DNA from: Sthenelais limicola
Lineage: Eukaryota; Annelida; Polychaeta; Phyllodocida; Sigalionidae
DNA length: 64,000 nt
Direction of reading: 5' to 3'
Assembly: GCA_942159475.1 (NCBI GenBank)
Contig: OW804097.1
Coordinates: 109,554,582-109,618,581, forward strand
The notes under the pieces were generated by a model. The model was not told where the DNA came from. It was given only the letters and a program-made list of their open reading frames with translations, and made no database searches. Position 1 is the stretch's first letter, and each line of letters starts with the position of its first letter. The translations under genes were made by a program, and so were the position numbers. Of the stretch, positions 11,897 to 21,943 are shown piece after piece.

Positions 11897-12281
11897 GGCA
11901 TGGTGGAGGGTTCAGACTGATCAAGACACATCAGAAAACGGGCCGAACCCCGAAAAGGGGCAGAGTCCCGTTTTCTGATCGTGTCGAGATCAGTTTGAAC
12001 CTGAACAGAGTGCTATTTGCTATTTATTACACCCTGTATTTAATTGTTAAAAAGTAGATTTAACTTGTTTAGCCGGAAGTTTAGCTTGGGGAGGCAACAA
12101 TTCAACGCAATTTGTAGGTCTAAGTTACGTGGCTTGGGACAACGTCATTTGTACATGTATGTTTGTGGGTCAACCAGATTGCATTATTTTGTCAGGTGTA
12201 ACCATGGATCGCGTGTGCTGTTCGGATGAACTGAACTGCCCATGCGAACTGCACCTTTCTAACTGCGCACGTGTGTAATAA
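11897..12281 (+). repeat. Family D repeat (about 385 bp, terminal hairpin)
   Basis: It matches 20331-20722 in inverse orientation over nearly its full length. The start carries a hairpin whose arms are CATCAGAAAACGGG and CCCGTTTTCTGATC, around a loop with GAACCCCGAAAAGGGG. Downstream blocks TTTAACTTGTTTAGCC and CTGCACCTTTCTAACTGC are shared, and it ends in CACGTGTGTAATAAA. A hairpin at one end could fit a Helitron-like or SINE-like element, but the polarity is not settled. Confidence 0.75.
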
Positions 12282-13015
12282 ATGAGCACACGTCTTACAA
12301 TATGTTCCTCGAACATCCCATCTTGTTATTTGGAAGAAATGGAGCTTTTAATCAATTTCAGCTGTGGATACTTGTTTCTACCACTTGTACAAAGTTCCAG
12401 AAAAATCATCCGCTGTCTTGTCAAGGCTCAGCAGACCTATTGAAAAGATGCAGAAGGGACAGAATTGGATAACCAGATGCACGTCAGTTGCTCTCCAGTA
12501 ATAATTAACGTGAGCAGCACATTATATATTATTATAAGACTATATGTGCACGTCAGATGTACTTAAGTAACACTTGACGAGAGCACATTATTAATGAATT
12601 TGGAATAATGCACATATTGGCATACCATCATTTCCAGCGACATTTGATTTTGGATGGAACATTAATTCAGGGTTCTAGTGTTGCGCCACTGCTAATTGAC
12701 AGTTGGACCCGTGTACATTGTTAAGAAAATACACAACTATTAGCTACTATTCCTCTTCCCAGACAGGCATCTGCCACGTTACCTAGCGACATAAAGTACA
12801 TAACAATTCTGGGTAGGATATGTGATTCACATGAGCTGCTATATCGGGCGGCAAAAGTTCCTCCTACCACGTCACGTGATTGGAACCGGAACTGGCCGTT
12901 CCTTAGCAACGCCTGAAAACACAAACACTCAAACATTACTTTTCAAGCTGCCAAGCAGTCGGCCAGGCCTTGGTCTGGTGTTTTTCTTTATTAAAAAATC
13001 AATTAATGATTAATA

Positions 13016-13356
13016 GGGGACTTGCATGTCTCACTGCGCATGTCTGTCACAGTGCATGGTGGGATGGATTCAGCTCAAATCTGACATTCAAATATTTTGC
13101 AACATTTTTATAAAAAATTGCACGAATGCTTTCACCAATACAGAGCTTGTATAAATGACATATGAAAACCAAATGCATGATGGGAAAGATGAGCACTTGT
13201 ATCATGGAAACATGTATAACGTATGGATATTGCCATTGGAGCATTGATAAATATTCCATGCTGAACATGACATGTTTTCTATCGATTTTACACTGTACCA
13301 TTAGTCCCATAATTCCATGCGAATCAAGATTCAAAATGGCGGCTATGCAAGTCCCC
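13016..13356. repeat. Family E MITE (about 340 bp)
   Basis: The inverted ends are GGGGACTTGCATG at the left and ATGCAAGTCCCC at the right. The body matches 27689-28016 and part of 52122-52345 in inverse orientation, with blocks CCATTTTGAATC, AACATGTCATGTTCAGCATG and CTTTCCCATCATGCAT. It has no coding capacity. Confidence 0.8.
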
Positions 13357-14020
13357 AATTGTTAGTATATATATTCATCGAAATTAATGGTATTGAGGAT
13401 GAGATGAATGATGTGATTAAATTTTATGATAAATAGAGGTGAGAGTACTTGGTCCTTACATTAATCATTGTGGTCTCCATATGTGAATCATAGGGTTTCA
13501 GAGTCAAATCGAGGTTTTGTGTACTTTTTACATTATTAACAATTCATTCATAGTTTGTAATTACCACAAGCGTATGTGCATTTTAGGATACAATTCCCTT
13601 ATAAGGGTGATTTTTAATCAGTCACCATTATCTTGTTCAATTACCACGTTTTGCAACGACATTAGATGTTTCTTTGATACCAAGTTTAATTTGGGTATTA
13701 AATAGCACTCATGGCAAAGAGGCTTTAATCAAAGAAGCTTTAATCAAAGATCAAAGTTTTGATTTTGCTATGGTTGAGGCAGCAAATCTAGTCACGTTAT
13801 GATATGGCATATGATATGTTGTTTTCACAAAACATGCATTAAAGATGGGAAAATATATATATATGGCCAGATTCTTCTGTTAGTTTCCTAGCCTTATAAA
13901 CATATCAGATTAACAATAATATAAACCACAAAATCTGTTTTCCAAACTTCCTAGATAATTGATAAGGAAACTTATATCGCAAACAATATTTAAAATAATC
14001 AGCACGTTGTAAATAGTAGA

Positions 14021-14026
14021 TTTATT
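14021..14026 (-). terminator. Poly(A) signal of Hyal-D
   Basis: AATAAA on the minus strand lies 61 bp past the Hyal-D stop codon. The context GGTGCTTTAATAAATCTA is nearly identical at the matching positions of Hyal-C and Hyal-B, so the 3' end was duplicated with the gene. Confidence 0.75.
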
Positions 14027-14086
14027 AAAGCACCCTTAAAATCTCAGTCACAGAAAGTCATGAGCCTAATGGCGTTTATTTTGTCT

Positions 14087-17000
14087 TCACAAGTTGTTGC
14101 TCATTTCTGAACAGCTATTTCCCTTCCAGCCGGAGTAACAATAACAAGAATATTCAGTATTCATCGGTTCTAGATTCCATCTTCTTGAAGCATGATTTCT
14201 GCCCAACACGTTTCCAGATCTACCTTCGAACAAATGTGCTGGTTTGACCCTTTCTTTGGTGGGGACAGCTGCATCTCTTCCTACAAAATCTTCGAAATTC
14301 GCTCGTCTTCCTATTCCATTTCCTGAATGGTATAGAGGATCCTGTGATTTTCCAAGGGGATTCTTCTTGTAGCATCTCCCATTCCCACTACATTTTTGAC
14401 TGCTGCATTCTGATGTTTCGTACAAGACGCCCCGGGTGAAGGGACCGAGGGTTTCATACATATGATCTTGGACACTTTGACATTTGGTTTTGTTATTAGC
14501 ATTGTTGCTAGCTCCCCAGATAATAACCCCATTGTATCCCTGATCTGCTGCCAGTTTTATTGATGCTTCGTACTCCTCCTGCCAAGAAAATAGAATAGAA
14601 TAGAATGTGTTTGGAAATGCAAAATTCAGTGATGTAGGAAGCAGGGGGCGGGGCGCACAGGGGCCATGCTCCCCACCATCACCAATGAAAGTGGGGGTCC
14701 AGTGTATGGTTTGACCCCCATTCCAGCACTTTAGCTTTATATAAATTTTTGAAATGTTGCCCTCTTCCTGACCCATAAAGTGCCTATCTATCTCTTTTTC
14801 TCTGTGTCTCTCTCCCTTCTTCTCCATCTCTATTTCCTGGTTATGTGTTGATAAGGGCGTAAAGCAACCAATCTCACTCACTCACTCAATGAAGCCTACC
14901 TTTGTATAATAGACATCATCCCCTCCTGTGGTAAACCTTGTGTACATGAATAGGGGGGTATTTGGGGAACTGAACTTGTCCCTCACTCTCCGGGCTTCAT
15001 TTGTTTCTGTGTAGACAAAGACCTTGTTGTTCTCTATGCTCTGATCTAGAAGGTAGGCGGAGGGATACAAGGCACTGCTCGCCTCCCATAGCCAGGATAG
15101 CCTAAAAAGAGTAATAGTTTTCTTTTATCTCATACTCAGTCATCTTTTAAAGGTCTTTATTCCGTCTGCATTGTACAAAATACATAAGTTGTATGATATC
15201 TTTTATATCCGAGACAATGTAGGAAAGACAGGAAGAAAGGAAGGTGACATGGGGAAAGAAGTGGTTTATTAGGCCACATCGTATCCAGTTTCTGTTCAAA
15301 TCTGTATCATTATCTACCAACACCCACAAATCAATTTAAATGAAGCATTATGGACAATTAGAACTGTAAACTCTGTGGCGAACCAGGCATATCCTGTCAT
15401 CATGCTAAGTAGGCCTAATACAAAGTCACTATAGATGGTGGTGTGATCAGGCAATAAGAGAGCAGGCTGGTATTCTGGAGAGAGAATGTATAAGGAAAGA
15501 GATACCAAGAAAAGAGCTTCACACTTTATAAGCTTCATAAAGGAAACAAAAGGAAAGAAACAAATGCAACCAAAGTGCTTCTTAAACTGTGGGAAATGCA
15601 TTTCGACACCTTCTTGAAGGAATAAAGGCTTGCAAGCTTTTATGACGTTTGCGGATTCCAAGAAAGACTTTGACAGAACTCACAGGTGCAAAATATGCAT
15701 GACTCTAGCTCTCGACATATTGTATCCCAAACAAAAGATTGATACTGATATACTATGATGTTGATAGTATGCTAAAATAAAGATACTCCATATAGAATGG
15801 TTATCCACTATATCAAAAATATTAATTAACTGTATATTAGCTCAGCTTAGAAGGACAAGTGGAGTCTGGCTCTGCTGGTTAAGAAGTGAGTTTACTCTAT
15901 TACAATGACAGTCCTATACAATTGCTTGCTAAGTTCTGGAAATGGTATGCCCTCCAGAAATCTATTCTTAATAACATATATGCCTGGTGGGCTGGCAGCG
16001 ATAGATCTGTACCTTACATCATAACAACAGCAATCAAGAGTGTGTATGAGACATCTCAGCAGATGCAATACCGTCAATGAAGTCAATAGAGAGGTTCAGC
16101 AAGTCTAACCTATACGTAATCCTATACATATCTGTATCTCTGATGATACAAACGTAAGTAGTAACGTATGTTAAGGGAAAAAGAGGTTCATCAAAACATG
16201 GCGGGAAAAACGCAATGTAACATATCAAGCAAAATGTTTCATCTCACAATTTATTTTGTATACATAAACATGCAAGGTAATTCACAAAGAAGATACGGAT
16301 ACAAATACGTAATTGAGATACGTTTTCTTGCAGAACCTCCCTATATCATAACAGACCTTGACTTCATTGATGACCTAGCACTGCTGTAAGGCATAGGTAG
16401 CTACTTCAGGCCCTTGAGCAACACCAGAAGTCAACGTCAAGAAACCCAGTTTATGAGTTTCAAACATCAAATCAACTTCTGTGCAAGAGTGTCAATCATC
16501 TGCAGCAGGTCCACAACTACCTAGGTCCATGTATAACATCAAACACTCGGCACTTTCATGTATGGAAGGGGATGCTCTGGAAATCCATCAATATTCTGCC
16601 CCAAATCTGGAAATAAGGACTCCCAAGGAAACTGAAAATCGAACTTTCCCATGTATGGGTCGGACACATGAACCATGACAAAACAACTGGAAATTAGTTT
16701 AAACAGGTCCTACACCAGGTTACTTCAAACTGCCCTAAAATTCAGCTGGGAAGTCAAAATAGGCAACTTTATATGGAAAGTATCTAAAGTCGGTTTGCAA
16801 AGTAATATGATTTCTTACTTGTCATTGAGTTCTATGTTTGCAGCACTGCAGTTCATGTTTACCCCTGGGTAATTATAGCATCTGGGGAAAAGATAAAATC
16901 CCCACTTTCCTTTGGGTCTCATAGTTCTGCCAAGTAGCAATGTCTCTTCCATCAAATATCTAAGGTAAAGATCAGTAAGTTAGTCAATTTCATGAGGATT

Positions 17001-20000
17001 GCAGTAGGCATTTTTGTTCATGCATAATTCCACATAAATATATTTGAGGCTTGGTTGTCTGGTTGTTGTGGTTTATTCTTAAAATAGCTAGGGGTTAACC
17101 TGAGCCGAGTGATACGTTCATTAAATAAACTTTGATGGGGGATCAGTTAATCAATTTCATTACTTTTAATAATCCTCTGATGAAGGCGCCATAAGGCCTC
17201 CATTTCCGTTTATGGGTCAGATTTTCAGAAAATGCTCAATTGGCAGCTGAACACATTTAGTAAATTCTGCTAAATTAGGCTGCAATTTGGCCAGTACTAG
17301 GTAAATCCGGGTATATCCGGCATTGCATTGGATCTAGCAATTTGTTTGGTAAGGTTGAACTGTATTTTGAACTTGATTTTCGTCTGAAATTTAGGTTATT
17401 TCAGAGAATTGGTAAAGGCGAATTGTACATTTTCTGGCGACTTCACCGATATATACCTTCCTGGACAGACTGAAAGAAGAAATAGATTGAAAATATGACA
17501 AGGAAGAGGGTGTAAACAAAGGAATGGGGCAAAGGGGCCAGCCAGATAGTTAGGGGAAAGATAAATTGAAACTCTCAGACGCTTATGGTAGGCTTTATAG
17601 AAGTCACCCACCTGGCAGCGTCCTCAAACTCAGTCTTGGCCTGGGCATCTATTTGCTCATCTGACCACGAGGGGTGCTCCTCTCTCACTTTGTCACGTGA
17701 CCATCGCTTGTAGCTTCTCATATCACCCCAATGCCGATCGTACATGGGTCTCCACTTTTCCCAGTCTGTATAGTTCATATAGTTTTAATCTTTTATGATT
17801 ATTTTGCAAATGCAGATTGCAAAATGACTTGATGCCTCAGTCAATTAAATTTGTTTTCCCCTTTTCCTTCATCAAGATCATATGCCCCAGATACTTGTGG
17901 ACCACTTGTGCTATATCACTCATTCTGATTTAATCAAATTCTAATAATTAACAGTCAGATATTTGAATGGTTACACTCCACTTGTTATTAGCCGATACCA
18001 TAAAACAGTGATAATACAGTAAAACCTCTTATTGTAGAAACCCTTGGACTCAAATGAAGGTGTTCGCAATGCCAAATCTGGGCTGCACAAGCGCCACAAC
18101 GACCATAGTGGAAAGATATGTATAACTAGCAGTTCTGCCCAGTTCTGCCCAGTTCTGCCCAATTCTGCCCAGTTCTGCTATGAACATGGGACCTCCAGGT
18201 CTATATTCAGTTAAATATATATGCTATATACACATAAATTATGTTTTTTCTTAATGAATTTAAGCATCTAGCTATTGTCACAATTGAATTCGAGGTAGAA
18301 TAAGACTAAAATTATCAATCCCCTCCAGTGTTTGGCTTCAGGGCCTAGAGGTTGTTTGTCCATTAGTCGCCATTTGTTGGGAGGTGGGGGAAGTTGTAGG
18401 CCTACAGACCAGTCCTACTAGTGTTGGACATCCATCTGCTTCCGGGCCGATCGCTTACCCCAAGGAAAATAAAAAAAAACAATATAATTTACTGCTCAAA
18501 ACTACAAGCTCATGGCTTTCCACTGGTTCATTTTGCTTCAAAATCATTTATAAGATTTTGTTAATGTGCATTGGGTGACACAGTAACATCCCAACAAATA
18601 GCGACTAAAGGCATTAGATCATGAGTTTGTGTTGCTTAGGCTAGTCTATTGGCCCAGAAACAAGAGCGAGGGCTCAACCTCATGATCTTATCACCCACTA
18701 GTGCCCTACTTGAGGGTCAGTTCGGCATGCAGCCAAGGCCAAGTTCCACCATCACCACCACCTGGCAGAAACACCACCCTGCCAATGGCAGCTCTTATCC
18801 ACCCTTATGTAGAGCTACCTAGTCTAACTAAATCTGACCACTCATCAGGGCTTGTGATAGTTGTTGTACCCTTTCATGTGCTGTTATATGGAATAAGCTT
18901 TTCTATTTTTCTGCTACATATGTAAGGTGAATGTGACAGAAGGCATCTAACATCTATAACTACAGAATGACACCCCTAGAATTTCCATGCCTTGCATTAA
19001 ATACCAGGGTTAATGTATCATGTCTTCCTTTCAATCTCTCTATCCTCATTGAAAACAGGTCCAAATTGAAACTGGAAGTGGAGCTTTCAAAAAGTGATCA
19101 TAATAAAATAAACACTGATATAGAGATAACTTTACCTATGACTGCATACCCATCAAAGTCCTTGTCAGGAATTGTTGCAGCAATATCGGCCTCAGCCTTC
19201 TCAAAGTGTCCAGTAAAGTCAGCTGACTAGGAAGGCAAAAAAATAGGTTAAACAATATCATCTCATCGGACATCAAATGGAAAAGGTTTACAACTTCCCG
19301 AAAATGCACTAAACTGAAGTTTAGATTTAAATAGATAGATTTGAATTTAAACTTAAATATTGGGCAATGATAGGGCAAGCGTTATTACCAATTAAAAGTC
19401 ATGTTCAATTATAATTAACCTTTCAGTTCAACACCATTTTCATCAATTTATTTTATAGTTTTATATCAATTATATCATTAATCTAATAATATTTAAAAGC
19501 AGTAATCTACATCAATTAAATACAACAGACTAAATTATATTAACACATAATTTAATATACGATTTTAATTAAACTGAGATTGAATGAAACGTATCGCAGT
19601 AGCGAAATTTCTATGTCAATAAACAAGTCTAATGAGAAAAAATTGTCAATTGTCAATTTAATCAAATTAATTTAAGTTTTTAAATGATGAGACAAGGAGG
19701 GAATAACCCAAAACAAGGAGGGCAGGAGCTGGAGCTTGAGAATGCAGTTGGTTGGGATCCAACATTTTGGACTACATTATGTGTCCTTTTTCAAGGAGAA
19801 CTTAATGAAAACTCTTTATCTGCTTAGCATCTGTCCTACCTGTGGAATGCCACCGTTTATGGGCACTTCATCTCCTGTGAGGTAAGGATACAGACCCAAT
19901 TGTTTCTCATAGAAGATGACCATCTTGTCCCCCTTCCATTCTCCCCCTGTATTCTCTGTGATCCCAAACTCGGCCGTCGGCATCACAATGTCATACCTAT

Positions 20001-21846
20001 GATATAGTCAAGAGGATCATTTAAAGATGTTTTCCTAGCTAAAGGGCCCAGTCCACTAAGCTGATTCTCATGCGATTCTCAAAGGATTTAGAGCAAACGA
20101 GTCCTTTGTGGCGCAAAATTACATGAGAATCGGCTTAGTGGGCTAGGCCCTTAAATGAACTTTCGTAGCTCACTCACTATTTGTCCATTAGGAAGGCATC
20201 GATGTATTTCTTTTATCATATGGTTTATGAGAATTGATTCTTCCCTTGATCGCAGTTGGGGGTGACAGTGAGAGACAGTCAGTTGAGGGACCAAAGGAGT
20301 GTCAACACACATGTATGTACTCTTTTGCAGTTTATTACACACGTGAGCAGTTAGAAAGGTGCAGTTTGGGGGTGCAGTTCGGTTGATCCGAACTTTTCAC
20401 GTGAACAGATCGGGCAAAGACGCAATTTCATTGGCGCAGGGTAGGCCTGACCTACAAACCTGTCACAAATGACGTCGTCCCCGACCGCGTAACTTAGGCC
20501 TACAAGTTGCAGTGAACTGAGCTTCCTTGAGCTAAAATTTAGGCTAAACAAGTTAAATTTACTTTTTAACATCCATATAAAGTGTGTAATAAATAGCAAA
20601 TGGCACTTTGTTCGGGTTCAAACTGAACTCGACACATCAGAAAACGGCAACTCACCCCTTCAGGGTTCGTCCCGTTTTCTGATGTGTCTCGATCAGTTTG
20701 AACCCTCCATCGTGCCATTTGCTATAACAATTAACTGGTCAATGTCCATATGAGTTTATCTTTTTAAAACCTTTATTTAAATGTTGGCATGTGCCATCCG
20801 TAAGGAGATAGAACTTTAATCTGGTCTTCCGTTCCCTCCTGTACTGTAGAACTTTAACATACAAACTTCATGTTGTTGGTATAGAATTCAGTGTAGTCAA
20901 TATGTGATGTGTTTCAGGAAAATGAGTCACACCTCTAGAGTGATTTATTCACAGGATCTCTTTGTTGGAATGTTCTGATATTTGGAGGATTAAGATGACC
21001 TTAATGATTACCTTCATTAGAATCGGCTTGATCTCATCTTTTCAGATGTAGAGATGAAACCAAATATTCATCGCATAGGAGCCGACGACCGGAAGAGCTG
21101 GAAGAGCCGGAAGCTAGCCGGAGTTGGAGTCACCTGGACAATGTTGTGACCGTCGTATAAAGGCAGGCGCCTCTCCGCAGAATAGGAGAGTTAAGGCCCG
21201 AGTCCACCAAGCCGATTCTCATACGATTTTGCGCTAGATCCTGTGAGAATCACATGAGAATCGGCTTAGTCGACAAGGGCCTTTAGGCTCCTCCTGTTGA
21301 CTCCAAAGCTAGAACTGACGGATCACCTTTCCATCGCAATGGATTTTATGAGATCCTATATGTTTATGGAGGATTAAACTATAACATTCCTAGCTATTCC
21401 TGCCAGTCCGTCGTTATCGTTATTACTTGATGGGTTGGGATGTATGATGATATCTCAAAATACATCTTTTGCCCCTTGTGACTCATTTCTCTGTAACACA
21501 TCACATAGATAAACACACTTATCTTTGCATTTATTTCTCCATATATATAGGCGTATTCCACACTGGAACAAATGGATTTTCCTGATCTCCGGCACCACCC
21601 CCATTTTATATTATGATGATATTTATCCCACGTATTTATTGATATAATCGGCATTCAAAGCACATCAAAAGTCGAAATTACATAATTTTCACATATAAAT
21701 TCATAATACCAGACTCACCTATTTTTGCATCGGTCAGTGGGAGCGTTCCACACTGCAACAAAAGGGTGTTCCTGATCTCCCGCTTCAGTCCTCAAAATCA
21801 ATGACAGCTGTAGAACAAAACCCAGTAATAGTAGCTGACCCATCAT
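14087..21846 (-). CDS. Hyal-D: secreted GH56 hyaluronidase, seven exons, complete
   Basis: Predicted hydrolase of hyaluronan or chondroitin, acting outside the cell. Exons in coding order: 21719-21846, 19840-19996, 19136-19226, 17612-17765, 16819-16959, 14900-15101, 14087-14578; all introns are GT-AG and the product is 454 aa. A signal peptide (MMGQLLLL..., about 22 aa) is followed by HPFVAVWNAPTDRC. Then come FYEKQLGLYPYL, NGGIPQ and VIDWEKWRP, whose D126 and E128 match the GH56 catalytic pair (D129/E131 in human HYAL1). Next are WGFYLFPRCYNY, NDKLSWLWEASSALYPSAYL, GVIIWGAS, CSGNGRC and CYCYSGWKGNSC (EGF-like cysteines). Like Hyal-B, it has a spacer of about 35 residues between the EGF cysteines (VKPAHLFEGRSGNVLGRNHA). 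There is no C-terminal hydrophobic tail, so no GPI anchor is predicted. The first ATG of a double ATG was chosen. Enzyme activity and substrate preference are inferred. Confidence 0.94.
16345..16680 (+). pseudogene. Possible LINE reverse-transcriptase debris in Hyal-D intron 5
   Basis: The plus strand encodes TDLDFIDDLALL followed by a stop. This resembles the catalytic block of non-LTR reverse transcriptases (usually LDFADDIALLS), with FADD changed to FIDD. Downstream pieces in shifted frames look like the C-terminal part of such an ORF, but multiple stops and frameshifts make it a relic. The match is short, so it is tentative. Confidence 0.35.
17214..17448. repeat. Family A MITE in Hyal-D intron 4
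   Basis: Starts GGGTCAGATTTTCAGAAAAT and ends with a diverged TACATTTTCTGGCGACTTCA. It keeps the block TTCTGCTAAATTAGGCTGCA and is about 235 bp. Its right end lies 164 bp from exon 4. No exact target duplication remains. Confidence 0.85.
18130..18178 (+). repeat. 10-bp minisatellite (CAGTTCTGCC), about five units
   Basis: Five near-perfect head-to-tail copies of CAGTTCTGCC (one with AATTCTGCCC) lie in Hyal-D intron 3. Confidence 0.9.
20044..20150. repeat. Family C palindromic MITE
   Basis: The arms GTCCACTAAGCTGATTCTCA and TGAGAATCGGCTTAGTGG pair across a short centre, and GGGCCC/GGGCCT-like caps mark the ends. It lies in Hyal-D intron 1, 48 bp upstream of exon 2. Related copies are at 21193, 26085 and, as half an element, at 51268. 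Confidence 0.85.
20331..20722 (-). repeat. Family D repeat in Hyal-D intron 1
   Basis: This is the reverse-complement copy of 11897-12281. The hairpin arms CATCAGAAAACGG and CCGTTTTCTGATG lie near 20635-20690, and the opposite end is TTTATTACACACGTGAGCAG. A CACGTG E-box is conserved near that end in both copies. Confidence 0.75.
21193..21284. repeat. Family C palindromic MITE
   Basis: The arms GTCCACCAAGCCGATTCTCA and TGAGAATCGGCTTAGTCG, with AAGGCCC and GGGCCTT caps, form a near-complete palindrome of about 92 bp in Hyal-D intron 1. Confidence 0.85.
21551..21594 (-). pseudogene. Relic second copy of hyaluronidase exon 1 inside Hyal-D intron 1
   Basis: The minus strand reads GDQENPFVPVWNTP in one frame, matching the exon 1 segment GDQEHPFVAVWNTP of Hyal-B and GDQEHPFVAVWNAP of Hyal-D. 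About 37 of 44 bases agree with Hyal-B exon 1, including GCGTATTCCACACTG, which is closer than to Hyal-D's own exon. The signal-peptide half and both splice sites are missing. It lies about 125 bp inside the intron from the true exon 1, so it looks like debris from duplication or unequal exchange. Confidence 0.75.
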
Positions 21847-21927
21847 CCCTCCTAGCAACCAGCCGGTCATTCAATGAAAATTGATCCTAGATGTAACATA
21901 TGAATGAGACTATAATCTTAAGTTTAA

Positions 21928-21935
21928 CTTTATAG
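21928..21935 (-). promoter_or_regulatory. TATA box of Hyal-D
   Basis: CTATAAAG on the minus strand, about 82 bp upstream of the ATG. Hyal-B and Hyal-C have TATA elements at matching positions, which supports a focused promoter and a short 5' UTR of roughly 50 nt. Confidence 0.6.
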
Positions 21936-21943
21936 CTTTCCAT

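Larger units (their letters stand above)
11236..14020. other. Gene-free interval before Hyal-D
   Basis: No gene is visible. It holds a family A copy (11447-11681), a family D copy (11897-12281) and a family E copy (13016-13356). The remaining sequence is AT-rich with no recognised feature. Confidence 0.65.

Noticed and set aside
14579..14881. Extension of the Hyal-D exon 7 frame to a 264-codon ORF with an upstream Met
   Set aside because: The extra N-terminal part is intron 6: a clear acceptor (TTGGCAG then GAGGAGTAC) lies at 14578/14579 and all paralogs start exon 7 there. Reading from exon 6 into the intron meets a stop (GAGTGA) at once.
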